Source of the DNA: Bradyrhizobium sp. BRP22
Lineage (GTDB): Bacteria; Pseudomonadota; Alphaproteobacteria; Rhizobiales; Xanthobacteraceae
Length of the DNA stretch: 64,000 nt
Assembly: GCF_020194175.1 (NCBI RefSeq)
Contig: NZ_JADYVX010000023.1
Coordinates: forward strand, 1-64,000
Direction: 5' to 3'
Shown here piece by piece: positions 1 to 6,681 of this stretch (position 1 is its first letter; each line of letters begins with the position of its first letter). Under the pieces are notes generated by a model that was not told the origin of the DNA, made no database searches, and saw nothing but the letters and a program-made list of their open reading frames with translations. The position numbers were made by a program, and so were the translations under genes.

Positions 1-371
1 TCCCTCCCCCGCCCGGCCTCAAGGCCCCGCCGCTCTCCTTCGCCACGCGCGTCGGCGATCTCCTCTTCATCTCAGGCATTCCCGGTTTCGGCGATAACCG
101 CGAACTGCCTGACATCTTCGAAGCGCAGTTCGCCAACGTCGTCGCCAACTTCAAACGCGTGCTGGATGAGGCGGGCGCGACGGTTCGCGATCTCGTCAAG
201 GTCAACGTGCTGCTGACGCGCGCCTCCGATGTCGCCGCGATGAACAGGCTCTATGCCGAGGCGTTCGGGCCGGCGCCCTATCCGGCGCGCACAACTAGCG
301 TGGTGGTGGCGCTGCCCGATCCGAAGATGCTGATCGAGATCGAGGGCGTCGCACACCTTCGCGCTGCATGA
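1..371 (+). CDS. RidA family protein, 5' end missing
   Basis: The frame is open from base 3 to the stop at 369-371, so the gene starts before the window. The readable part runs FATRVGDLLFISGIP near the left edge, then EAGATVRDLVKVNVLL, YPARTTSVVVALP and a final LIEIEG. This is the order expected of the YjgF/YER057c/UK114 (RidA) fold, a small trimeric enzyme. The family's known role is hydrolysis of reactive enamines and imines released by PLP enzymes; many members have other or unknown substrates. Arg in the YPARTT stretch matches the family's carboxylate-binding arginine. The stop overlaps the next start by 4 bp (ATGA), so the two genes are probably translated together. The exact subfamily cannot be told from a partial protein. 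Confidence 0.85.
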   Translation, partial: PPPPGLKAPPLSFATRVGDLLFISGIPGFGDNRELPDIFEAQFANVVANFKRVLDEAGATVRDLVKVNVLLTRASDVAAMNRLYAEAFGPAPYPARTTSVVVALPDPKMLIEIEGVAHLRAA

Positions 372-931
372 GCGGCGCGGCCGCGCCTCGCGAACGGCTG
401 CCCGACCAGCTTGCCGCCGATCTGCGCCTGGTGTTCGTCGGCACGGCCGCGAGCCAGCGGTCGGCGGATCTCGGCCATTACTACGCGCATCCCGGCAATC
501 GCTTCTGGCGCACGCTGCATCAGGTCGGCATCACGCCGCGCCGCTACGAGCCGCATGAATTTCCGGCGCTGCTCGAGCTCGGCATCGGCTTCACCGACAT
601 GTGCAAGACGGGAGCAGGCATGGACCATCAGGCGCTCGCCTTCCCTGTCGATGTGCCCGCATTCCGCGCGAAGATGCTGACCTGGCGGCCGAAGACGATC
701 GCCTTTACCAGCAAGAAAGCGGCATCGCTGTTCTACGGACGGCCGACGGCGGCGATCGCGCTCGGCCGGCAAGCGCTGTTGCCGGAATTTCCTGACATCT
801 TCGTGCTGGCGTCGCCATCGGGTGCGGCGTCGGGAAGCTGGTCGTTGCAGCCGTGGCAGGAATTAGCGGATTGGCTGCTGTCCGACGAACGAATGGAGCA
901 CCGGCATACCGCCGCGCAAAGGCGCCGGTGA
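368..931 (+). CDS. Uracil-DNA glycosylase family protein (Mug/TDG-like)
   Basis: A 187-residue protein of the UDG superfamily, probably removing uracil or deaminated/mismatched bases from DNA. The N-terminal block has VFVGTAAS followed by GHYYAHPGNRFW; the second is very close to the AHPxNRFW segment of Mug and related glycosylases. LGIGFTDMCK follows, and the C-terminal loop ASPSG matches the xPSG DNA-intercalation motif. The first motif lacks the GINPG asparagine of true Mug/TDG, so substrate range is uncertain and the protein may belong to a neighbouring UDG family. It overlaps the RidA gene by 4 bp, suggesting an operon. RidA-type damage control and base repair make a plausible housekeeping pair, but that link is inference. 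Confidence 0.8.
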   Translation: MSGAAAPRERLPDQLAADLRLVFVGTAASQRSADLGHYYAHPGNRFWRTLHQVGITPRRYEPHEFPALLELGIGFTDMCKTGAGMDHQALAFPVDVPAFRAKMLTWRPKTIAFTSKKAASLFYGRPTAAIALGRQALLPEFPDIFVLASPSGAASGSWSLQPWQELADWLLSDERMEHRHTAAQRRR

Positions 932-1071
932 AAAGCGCGGGATCGTTGCCGCCTCTCGTGACCGAGAGACTCCTGCCGCACCAATAACGCCACAAACGAT
1001 CGCGAAAAACCGCAGGCGCCTTCGCTCCTTGCCGAGGCAGCCAACAAACCTTCTTCAACAGGAGATCCGTC

Positions 1072-1332
1072 ATGCGTCGCGCCACCGCCCTCTGTCTCGC
1101 CACCTGCTTCGCTGTTGCGGCCATTGCTGCCGCGAGACCCGCGGAAGCCGCCGGCTATTACGTGATCCGCTGGGAAAACACCGGCATCTGCCAGATCTGG
1201 AATGAGGACCTGCAGCAGAAGCCGTGGCAATGGCCCTCGACCTACAAGGTCGTCAGCAAGCCGGTCCCCACCTTCTCCGCCGCGATGGCCGAGCAGGAGC
1301 AGATGCGGGCGCAGCGCCGCTGCTCGCTGTGA
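1072..1332 (+). CDS. Small secreted protein of unknown function
   Basis: 86 residues. Residues 1-26 form a typical signal peptide (basic start, hydrophobic alanine-rich core, AEA-type cleavage site). The mature part begins GYYVIRWENTGICQIWNED and has two cysteines, in GICQIW and in RRCSL at the very end, which could form a disulfide in the periplasm. An SD-like aggaga lies about 7 bases before the ATG. I recognise no named family. It stands alone after the glycosylase gene, with a repeat-rich gap behind it. Confidence 0.7.
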   Translation: MRRATALCLATCFAVAAIAAARPAEAAGYYVIRWENTGICQIWNEDLQQKPWQWPSTYKVVSKPVPTFSAAMAEQEQMRAQRRCSL

Positions 1333-1352
1333 GTTGTGAGTTGTGAGTTGTG
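1330..1352 (+). repeat. Three tandem copies of the 7-mer TGAGTTG
   Basis: The 7-mer TGAGTTG repeats three times and the first TGA is the stop codon of the small secreted protein gene. This is a micro-repeat at a gene end, probably made by slippage. Its only visible consequence is on the length of the 3' untranslated region. Confidence 0.8.
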
Positions 1353-1360
1353 GAATTGCA

Positions 1361-1386
1361 GGTGGGTTAGCGAAGCGCAACCCACC
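1361..1386. repeat. Short palindrome, GGTGGGTT...AACCCACC type
   Basis: An inverted repeat with arms GGTGGGTT and AACCCACC around a gcgaagcgc core. It is a short relative of the 'gtaggatgggt...gcgaaaccc' repeats seen at 26468-26547 and 44858-44937. It lies just after a gene end. Confidence 0.7.
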
Positions 1387-1407
1387 GATGGCTGCGCCAC
1401 GAACTCA

Positions 1408-1541
1408 CCCTCATCCCGAGGAGCCGCGTAAGCGGCGTCTCGAGGGATAGACCACCGACGAGATCGGGGCCTCATGGTTCTCAAGGCGATGCGAAGCATT
1501 GTCCGGAGACACGCTACGCGCTCCTCACCATGAGGGTCTGA
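1408..1541. repeat. Intergenic palindromic repeat, CTCATCCYGAGGAGC / CCATGAGGGTCT type
   Basis: About 134 bp that opens tcatcccgaggagc, has cggggcctcatggttc in the middle and closes ctcctcaccatgagggtct. The copy at 25268-25378 has the same order of blocks, and a half copy lies at 2140-2205. Internal arms such as gcgtaagcgg fold into small hairpins. It carries no gene. Confidence 0.8.
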
Positions 1542-1635
1542 TATCGCGTGCGCGGCAAGACGAATTAAGCGAGCGATTCCAACGTGATTTGCCCTGTCCA
1601 GCCTTCGCGCGAAAAACATTCCGCTTTCGCCGTCG

Positions 1636-2070
1636 GGCAAATCAGTGATTTAACTCCGCGCGTCTCACCCGAGAGAGGGGCGGATCGCGATCGTCACGAA
1701 CGTTGCGGTGAGATGCGGTGGACGCTGACGTTGCGACTGACGAGCGCAACATCAGCGGACGGCGAAGTCGTGTGGTTCTGGCGCCCCGACGCTGGCGCTA
1801 AGCTCGCGAGCAGCAAGAGCTGCCGCGGGTGACGGTGGCAAGAAAGCCCGGTCACCGAGAAGAGCACGAAGTAAGCCGTAAACCATCGCGCAGGGAAAGC
1901 CGGAGTTGCTTCGGTTGACCTGTGGTCCTACCCCCGTGCTTTTTGTTGCACGGGGCCCACGGGTGCAACCGGCACCCGGCTTTCCCTGCGCCCTCTGTAT
2001 GATGAGAGGGCGAAACGAACACAAACCTCGGACGCAAAGCGCCGCGAGAATGCGAACTCACATCCTCTCC
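1636..2070 (+). repeat. Long dispersed element, copy 1 of 2 (about 435 bp)
   Basis: This stretch matches the reverse complement of 45177-45620 over its whole length, with the similarity patchy at the edges and near-identical in the centre. Aligned blocks in order are: caaatcagt; gcgYctcacccga; gcggacggcgaagtcg; gcgccccgacgctggcgct; gtggcaagaaagcccggtc; cacgaagtaagccgtaaacc; the folded core; and gcgcgaactcacatcctctc-like sequence at the end. There is no open frame with a recognisable protein, and the six frames give only low-complexity shadows. It could be a non-autonomous mobile element or a repeated structured RNA. It occupies most of the 888-bp gap between 1332 and 2221. Confidence 0.85.
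1888..1991 (+). other. Folded core of the long dispersed element
   Basis: A perfect 16-bp stem closes this 104-bp core: 1888-1903 (gcgcagggaaagccgg) pairs with 1976-1991. Inside it 1932-1939 (ccccgtgc) pairs with 1948-1955 around an 8-base T-rich loop, and 1961-1966 (gggtgc) pairs with 1972-1977 around aaccg, competing slightly with the outer stem. The second copy differs at only two of about 104 positions, and neither change breaks a stem. The pattern suggests selection on structure, in RNA or as cruciform DNA, or a recent common source. Confidence 0.65.
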
Positions 2071-2082
2071 GCACACTCCCCC

Positions 2083-2118
2083 GTCATGGATTGCTTCGCC
2101 ATGCTCGCAATGACGAAA
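2083..2118. repeat. Half copy of the 'cgtcattgcgagc...gaagcaatcc' repeat
   Basis: cgtcatggattgcttcgcc and ctcgcaatgacg form the collapsed ends of a repeat seen in full at 34138-34222 and 45711-45796. It is butted against the end of the long element. Confidence 0.7.
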
Positions 2119-2139
2119 GGGCAGCGCACGCGAATGTAT

Positions 2140-2205
2140 CCCCTCACCCTGAGGAGCCGCGGAGCGGCGTCTCGAAGGGCGAGGCCAGCAGCGGGGCCTC
2201 AAAGG
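2140..2205. repeat. Half copy of the CTCATCCTGAGGAGC repeat
   Basis: It carries the left half of the family (ccctcaccctgaggagccgc, gcgtctcgaagg, cggggcctca) and lacks the right half ending ccatgagggtct. It directly precedes the end of the next minus-strand gene. Confidence 0.65.
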
Positions 2206-2220
2206 GCGCCTTACGCCGCG

Positions 2221-2661
2221 CTACTTCATCGTGATCGCAAGGCCGCTCAAATCGACATTGGCCATCAATCCAACCTGACGGCCGGAGAGTTCGAGCACGG
2301 CACCCTTCTGGTTGGTGAGCACGATGGCGCGGGCGCCGCCGCCGATCGCAAGGCCGGCACCGGCTGCGCCATAGACGCCGGCGACGTCGCTCGGACGGGT
2401 GATGTTGCTGACGCGGCCGCGCAGCACCGTCTTCGAGCCGCCGAACACCAGGCCGTAGTCGAGACCGCCGGCCGACAGCGGATACCTGCGCCCATGGAAA
2501 TTCAGCACGCCGCCACCACCGGAGCCGCCGATGATCCAGCCCGCCTTGTAGATCGTGAGCGAGATGGTGCCGCTGTCGGCATGGGCAACCGAGGAAAGAC
2601 TGGCGCCGACGAAAGCGGTCAGCGCGAGCAGCGCGGCACGAAAGGCGGACAGCATTTTCAT
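2221..2661 (-). CDS. Conserved secreted glycine-rich protein, function unknown
   Basis: 146 residues when started at 2661 (MKMLSAFRAALL), which has ggaga about 9 bases upstream and opens directly with a signal peptide ending in AHA. A longer frame to 2805 would run through a repeat and has no good SD. The mature part is rich in glycine and beta-prone: KAGWIIGGSGGGGVLNF, GRRYPLSAGGL, RGRVSNI, GVYGAAGAGLAIGGGARA and ELSGRQVGLMANVDLSGLAI. This pattern suits a small periplasmic or outer-membrane-associated barrel-like protein. I do not recognise a named family with certainty. It stands alone, convergent with nothing coding. Confidence 0.75.
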   Translation of the reverse strand: MKMLSAFRAALLALTAFVGASLSSVAHADSGTISLTIYKAGWIIGGSGGGGVLNFHGRRYPLSAGGLDYGLVFGGSKTVLRGRVSNITRPSDVAGVYGAAGAGLAIGGGARAIVLTNQKGAVLELSGRQVGLMANVDLSGLAITMK

Positions 2662-2728
2662 ATGAGGGTCTCCGGGACTTTCTTGAGGCATCAATGGCGA
2701 GGAAGCATCGATTCGCACATTGCCGAGT

Positions 2729-2827
2729 GTAGCCCGGAAGCAGCGCGCAGGGTGGGCAAAGCGCAGCGTGCCCACCTTCCGCACTCGGCTCGCGATGGTG
2801 GGCACGCTTTCGCTTTGCCTACCCTAC
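2729..2827. repeat. Intergenic palindromic repeat, gtagcccgg...accctac type
   Basis: Ends gtag and ctac with inner blocks ggtgggcaaagcgcagcgtgcccacc and ggtgggcacgctttcgctttgcc. This is the 'gtgggcaaagc' variant of the gtaggatgggt family. It ends about 60 bp before the SDR start. Confidence 0.75.
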
Positions 2828-2886
2828 AAATTGCTCGTGTTTTGAATTAGCCTCTGGCGTTCAACAACAAGCAAGAGGAAACCCCA

Positions 2887-3654
2887 ATGGCCCTTCTCGA
2901 AAATCACATCGCCGTCGTCACCGGCGCAGGCTCCGGCATCGGCCGCGCGATCGCAGCCGGCTATGCGCGCGAAGGCGCACGCGTTGCTTTGCTGGATGTC
3001 AATGCGAGCGCGGCCACGGAAGCCGCGAAGGAGATCTGCGACGCCGGCGGCAAGGCCGACGGCTTCGCGCTCGACGTCACCAGGCGCGAGGATTGCCTCG
3101 CCATCGCCAAGGAGATCGCCGGCACGATCGGACAGGTCTCGATCCTCGTCAACAATGCCGGCATTGCGCGGCGCAACGGCATGCTCGGCGCGGACGAAGC
3201 GGTGATCAAGGATTGGGAAGACGTCATCGCGATCAACCTCACCGGCGTGTTCAACGTCACCCATGCGTTCCTGCCGCAGATCCGCGCCGCGAAGGGACGC
3301 ATCGTCAACATCGCATCGATCCAGTCCTTCGTGCATGTGCGCACGCCGAGCTCGCCCGCCTACACCGCCTCCAAGCATGGCGTGCTCGGCTTCACCAGGG
3401 CGCTCGCCGCCGAGCTCGGCAAGGAAGGTGTGCGCGTGAACGCGATCGGACCCGGCTTCATCGAGACGCCGCTGAACGCCCAGACGCGCGCGACCAATCC
3501 GGAGCTGGTGAAGACCTTCATGGCACATACGCCGCTCGGCCGCCCCGGCAAGGCGGAGGATATCGTGGGGCCGGCGATCTTCCTCGCCTCCGAGCTGTCG
3601 GCCTACGTCACGGGATCGATCGTGATGGTGGATGGCGGCTACCGGGCGGTGTGA
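2887..3654 (+). CDS. SDR-family NAD(P)-dependent oxidoreductase
   Basis: 255 residues, the usual length of a classical short-chain dehydrogenase/reductase. All landmarks are present: TGAGSGIG coenzyme loop at about residues 12-19, LDV after the third strand, NNAGIA, catalytic S..Y...K as SSPAYTASK, and the IGPGFIETP loop. Asp (LLDVN) at the end of strand 2 suggests NAD(H) preference. It resembles the FabG/glucose-dehydrogenase-like group, so the substrate (a sugar, hydroxy acid or ketone) cannot be named. SD agagga precedes the ATG. Monocistronic. Confidence 0.9.
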   Translation: MALLENHIAVVTGAGSGIGRAIAAGYAREGARVALLDVNASAATEAAKEICDAGGKADGFALDVTRREDCLAIAKEIAGTIGQVSILVNNAGIARRNGMLGADEAVIKDWEDVIAINLTGVFNVTHAFLPQIRAAKGRIVNIASIQSFVHVRTPSSPAYTASKHGVLGFTRALAAELGKEGVRVNAIGPGFIETPLNAQTRATNPELVKTFMAHTPLGRPGKAEDIVGPAIFLASELSAYVTGSIVMVDGGYRAV

Positions 3655-3813
3655 ACATGCCGCAGGCGGAAGCCATCCGCGGATGTGGATGGTAACGATC
3701 TCGTTAATCGTTTGTTAACCATCTGCGCCCACCGTCTCGCGCGGGCCAGGGGTTTGGAGTTCTCGATGTTTCCGATTCGCGATGTTGCGAACGGGCGTTG
3801 CTCGGGAGGTGTC

Positions 3814-4065
3814 ATGTCCTATGTGTCCACGCAGCCCCTGCCGGAGATTCCGGCGTCCTCACTGGCCCCCAATGAGATCGTGCCGCTCCTGATCGGAGCC
3901 ACCGTCGGCGAGGTCGAACGCGAGCTGGTGCTGCAAACCCTGATCCGTTGCAATGGCAACCGCACCCGCGCCGCGCGCGTGCTCGGCGTCTCCGTGCGTA
4001 CCTTGCGCAACAAGATCAGGTGCTATTCGGCTGACGGAATCGAGGTGCCCGCGCCGAGCGATTAA
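3814..4065 (+). CDS. Fis-type helix-turn-helix protein
   Basis: 83 residues. The start at 3814 is set by an excellent SD (gggaggt, 3 bases before ATG); an in-frame ATG at 3685 lacks one. The C-terminal half, VGEVERELVLQTL through NRTRAARVLGVSVRTLRNK, is the Fis/NtrC-type HTH_8 domain with its GNRTRAARxLG recognition region. There is no AAA+ or receiver domain, so this is a free-standing DNA-binding unit like flagellar FlbD-type or Fis proteins. The target is unknown. The segment in front (QPLPEIPASSLAPNEIVP) is probably unstructured. Confidence 0.85.
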   Translation: MSYVSTQPLPEIPASSLAPNEIVPLLIGATVGEVERELVLQTLIRCNGNRTRAARVLGVSVRTLRNKIRCYSADGIEVPAPSD

Positions 4066-4075
4066 GCGGGACTGC

Positions 4076-4324
4076 CTATGCTTGCGATCGCGTGCCGCGC
4101 ATCCTCGCCCAGGCGCCGATCGTGATGACGAGCGAAATCGCCGCGACACTTCCCGCGATCAGTTCGATGGCGCGCAGCACGAAAGCGGTCTCGACGAGCA
4201 ACAGCGGTTGCGGCTCCTCGGCAAAGCCGATCGGCACGATGTCGGGCACCAACAGCCGCTCGGCACCGAAGCCGACCGCGAAGACTGCGAGCGACAGCAA
4301 GAAGATCTTCCAGCCTGCGTTCAT
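4076..4324 (-). CDS. Small two-helix membrane protein
   Basis: 82 residues from MNAGWKIFLLS; gggagc lies about 8 bases upstream. Two hydrophobic segments are visible, about 4-22 (WKIFLLSLAVFAVGFGAE) and 47-70 (AGSVAAISLVITIGAW), separated by an acidic loop with PIGFAEEPQP. No family recognised. A perfect FixK/FNR-type box lies 58 bp upstream of this start, at the usual distance for activation, so it may be induced at low oxygen. It shares that upstream region with the collagen-like gene read the other way. Confidence 0.65.
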   Translation of the reverse strand: MNAGWKIFLLSLAVFAVGFGAERLLVPDIVPIGFAEEPQPLLLVETAFVLRAIELIAGSVAAISLVITIGAWARMRGTRSQA

Positions 4325-4381
4325 GGCTTCGCTCCCGTTCCACCACACACTGCAACGATGCCATGGAGCGCGATTGCATCA

Positions 4382-4395
4382 TTGATGTTGATCAA
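4382..4395. promoter_or_regulatory. FixK/FNR-type box, TTGAT-N4-ATCAA
   Basis: TTGAT-gttg-ATCAA is a perfect match to the binding site of FNR/FixK regulators, which in Bradyrhizobium activate genes in low oxygen. It is centred at 4388.5 in the divergent gap. Placing the centre at -41.5 predicts transcript starts near 4348 (minus gene) or 4429 (collagen-like gene). The latter would fall after the TTG and before the GTG start of the collagen-like gene. The -10 regions are weak on both sides. Confidence 0.6.
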
Positions 4396-4481
4396 TCCGG
4401 CAATCGCGCCCCGCGCAATTGAAGCGGTCGCCAAACGCCGCTAAGAACGCGCGGGACGCAATTTTCTTTCGGAGTGCAGCA

Positions 4482-4994
4482 GTGGCCGATGATGCTTCGA
4501 ATCGGCGCGGACCAGCGGGACCGCCGGGCCCACGCGGTCGGCCCGGCGAACAGGGACGGCCGGGACCACAGGGACATCCCGGCCGGCGCGGCCCCGACGG
4601 CGCGCGCGGCAAGCCGGGCCCGCAAGGCAAGCCGGGCGCGCAGGGCAAGCCTGGTGTGCAAGGCAAGCGCGGTGAACCGGGCCCGCAGGGTGCAGCCGGT
4701 CCGCAAGGTCCCGCCGGGCCGCAGGGACCTGCCGGTCCGCGCGGCGAGCCGGGGCCGCCGGGGCAACTGCCGTCGATCGAACAGGTGATGCCCTGGCTGC
4801 ACATGATCTTCGACGCCTGGGAAGACTATCGCCGCCAGCGCGAGCAGGAGGCGGCCGAGCGCGCCGCACAGGAAGCCGCTGAGCGCGCCGCAGCAGAGGC
4901 GCTCACCTTTGATGACGAATCCGACCATTCGGACGATGAGGGTGATCACAAGAACAAGAAAAAGAAGAAGCACAAGCACAAGGACAAGGAGTAG
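4482..4994 (+). CDS. Collagen-like protein with coiled-coil and Lys/His-rich tail
   Basis: From GTG 4482 (ggag 8 bases upstream) the protein has 170 residues; a TTG at 4419 would add 21 residues but has no SD. There are three parts. A collagen domain of about 29 uninterrupted Gly-X-Y triplets holds many GPP, GPQ, GKP and GEP units, typical of stable triple helices. An aromatic then alanine/glutamate-rich segment (MPWLHMIFDAWEDYRRQ, then EAAERAAQEAAERAAAE) looks like a trimerising coiled coil. An acidic stretch (DDESDHSDDEGD) is followed by a tail of Lys and His. No signal peptide is visible, so export, if any, is unexplained. Bacterial collagen-like proteins usually sit on cell or spore surfaces. 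Confidence 0.8.
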   Translation: MADDASNRRGPAGPPGPRGRPGEQGRPGPQGHPGRRGPDGARGKPGPQGKPGAQGKPGVQGKRGEPGPQGAAGPQGPAGPQGPAGPRGEPGPPGQLPSIEQVMPWLHMIFDAWEDYRRQREQEAAERAAQEAAERAAAEALTFDDESDHSDDEGDHKNKKKKKHKHKDKE

Positions 4995-5009
4995 CGGGCA
5001 CGGTGACGG

Positions 5010-5213
5010 CTACTGTCCGTTGCGCGGCAGCAGATGGATCAGGCGGAACAGCCAGCGCATTACGAAATACCAGGCGATGCCCGCCAGCGTGCCGCACATG
5101 GTCAGGATGATGATGCCGACGCCGTCGAACGAGCCGGTCGACCAGATCATCCAGGCGGTCCACGCGACGGCGAAGGCGATCGAGGCGAGCTTGAGCGGGA
5201 TCGTGGTCTGCAT
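5010..5213 (-). CDS. Small membrane protein, two helices
   Basis: 67 residues with ggagaa about 5 bases before the ATG. Hydrophobic segments at about 8-27 (KLASIAFAVAWTAWMIW) and 33-55 (GIIILTMCGTLAGIAWYF), with a basic end RWLFRLIHLLPRNGQ that should stay in the cytoplasm. No family recognised. It converges on the collagen-like gene, with 15 bp between the two ends. Confidence 0.65.
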   Translation of the reverse strand: MQTTIPLKLASIAFAVAWTAWMIWSTGSFDGVGIIILTMCGTLAGIAWYFVMRWLFRLIHLLPRNGQ

Positions 5214-5300
5214 GGCGTTCTCCGATGGCTACTGCAACGCCATTCCTGCCCACCAGCACCTCGCCGCACCGTGAGCCAGGTCACGCCCGATGCGCGGACC

Positions 5301-5567
5301 TCATCCGAACCGCAGCCGCGAGCGCTCCCTCGCTCGTTCCGCCTCCGTCTCGCGATCGCGCGCCGGTGCTGTGGTGTGTAGCGATGTCAGAAGCCGCCGC
5401 GCCGCATCCGAGACCTCGGCGACCGCGCGATCAAAGGCGGCTTCATTGGCCTGAGACGGCTTGTTGAAGCCGGACAATTTGCGCACGAACTGCAATGCGG
5501 AAGCGTGGATCTCCTCCTCGGTCGCGGGCGGCTCGAAATTGAACAGCGTCTTGATGTTGCGGCACAT
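5301..5567 (-). CDS. DUF2277 family protein
   Basis: 88 residues starting MCRNIKTLFNFEPPAT, the hallmark opening of DUF2277 proteins, followed by LQFVRKLSGFNKPS and NEAAFDRAVAEV. The C-terminus is a charged helix (RDREAEAERARERSR-like). The family is widespread in Actinobacteria and Alphaproteobacteria and has no established role. The conserved Cys-Arg-Asn near the N-terminus is the most notable feature. SD aggagc precedes the ATG. Confidence 0.88.
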   Translation of the reverse strand: MCRNIKTLFNFEPPATEEEIHASALQFVRKLSGFNKPSQANEAAFDRAVAEVSDAARRLLTSLHTTAPARDRETEAERARERSRLRFG

Positions 5568-5708
5568 GCTTTGCTCCTGTCACCGGCGGCCGGGATTGCA
5601 TCGACCCAAGGACGATCGGCCCATGGAAATTCCGACATCATCGCCTATTCTGTCATGAAAGCGCCGGTGGCTTCACCCGTCCGGCCGCAACCGCGAAGCG
5701 AGTTCCCG

Positions 5709-5954
5709 ATGAGCCATGTGACCTACAAGATCGTCGAACATGATGGCGGATGGGCCTACACGGTGGACGGCGTGTTCTCCGAACCATTCGCGACCCATGC
5801 CGCGGCACTGGCCGCTGCCCGCCGCGCCGCCGCCGAACAGCGCGTGCCCGGTCGTACCGAGGCAATCGAGTATGAAACCCCTGACGGCCAATGGCGCACC
5901 GAGACCGCAGCCGGCAGCGACCGGCCCGAGACGGACGTCGAGGACCGCGGCTGA
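5709..5954 (+). CDS. DUF2188-like small protein
   Basis: 81 residues starting MSHVTYKIVEHDGGWAYTVDGVFSEPF. The pattern of an edge strand, a GGWAY(T/R) turn and a helix of alanines (ATHAAALAAARRAAAEQ) resembles the DUF2188 fold, small proteins related to double-stranded RNA-binding-like folds. A longer frame opens upstream to 5505, but the Met at 5709 begins the conserved part. The tail is acidic and probably disordered. Function unknown. Confidence 0.7.
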   Translation: MSHVTYKIVEHDGGWAYTVDGVFSEPFATHAAALAAARRAAAEQRVPGRTEAIEYETPDGQWRTETAAGSDRPETDVEDRG

Positions 5955-6022
5955 GATCGCGGGATGACGGCGGAATTTCGCGATGATACGTTCGTCACAA
6001 AGACGACATCCGGAGACCGCCC

Positions 6023-6628
6023 GTGACCGATCTTGCCGCCGCCGACCTCATTTCGATCTATCCAAAGCCGACTGCGCGCGTGATCGCGAAGGCGCGGCCG
6101 GAGATCGACGTGCATGCAAGAAAGTTCATCGGCATGTCGCCATTTTGCGTGCTGGCGACTTCCGGCTCTGACGGCAGCGTCGATGCCTCCCCGCGCGGAG
6201 GCACTCCGGGCTTCGTCAGCGTCGCCTCGCCGAACCTGTTGTTGATGCCGGACCGCTCGGGCAACAACCGCATCGACAGCTTCCGGAACATCGTCGAAGG
6301 CTCCGGCTTCCTGCAGCTGATCTTCTTCGTCCCGGGAATCGACGAGACGCTGCGCGTCGGCGGCAAGGGACGTGTCTCGGCCGATCCGGACCTCCTGGCC
6401 TCAATGGTGGAATTCGGCAAGCCGCCGCGCGCGGTGCTGCGCATCGACGTGACCGAAGCCTATTTCCACTGCGGCAAGGCCTTGATGCGTTCGAAACTGT
6501 GGTCGGCGGACACGCGCGTCGAACGCAAGGTATTCCCGAGCATCAGCGAGGTGATCCACGACCAGACCACGCTCGGCGAGCCGGAAAGCCAGGCGGTGGT
6601 GGAAGAGCGCTACAAGACGCAGCTCTGA
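6023..6628 (+). CDS. PPOX-type flavoprotein (MSMEG_1061-like)
   Basis: 201 residues of the pyridoxamine-phosphate-oxidase-like FMN-binding split barrel. Readable landmarks are FIGMSPFCVLATSGSDGSVDASPRGG, where the SPRGG segment is diagnostic of the group, then LLLMPDRSGNNRIDSF, which contacts FMN phosphate, and the C-terminal AYFHCGKALMRSKLW. This subfamily is probably an FMN-dependent reductase or oxidase, not the vitamin B6 enzyme. It acts in the cytoplasm and the substrate is unknown. It converges on bacterioferritin across a hairpin. Confidence 0.85.
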   Translation: MTDLAAADLISIYPKPTARVIAKARPEIDVHARKFIGMSPFCVLATSGSDGSVDASPRGGTPGFVSVASPNLLLMPDRSGNNRIDSFRNIVEGSGFLQLIFFVPGIDETLRVGGKGRVSADPDLLASMVEFGKPPRAVLRIDVTEAYFHCGKALMRSKLWSADTRVERKVFPSISEVIHDQTTLGEPESQAVVEERYKTQL

Positions 6629-6639
6629 TGGGCTGGCTG

Positions 6640-6670
6640 TATCACCCTCCCCTGAAAGAGAAGGGTGATA
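6640..6670. terminator. Hairpin between convergent genes
   Basis: A perfect 9-bp stem, 6640-6648 (tatcaccct) with 6662-6670, around a 13-base purine-rich loop. It is placed midway between two convergent stops (6628 and 6682). There is no T-run, so it is either a weak bidirectional terminator or a member of the caccctcccc repeat family used as one. Confidence 0.5.
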
Positions 6671-6681
6671 GTCGGAGCGCC

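Noticed and set aside
2662..2805. 48-residue N-terminal extension of the secreted glycine-rich protein
   Set aside because: It runs through an intergenic repeat, has no SD, and would bury the signal peptide that begins at 2661.
4510..4760. Regular short-period repeat resembling a CRISPR or tandem array
   Set aside because: The 9-base period is the codon pattern of Gly-X-Y collagen triplets inside a gene; there are no spacers or direct repeats of CRISPR size.
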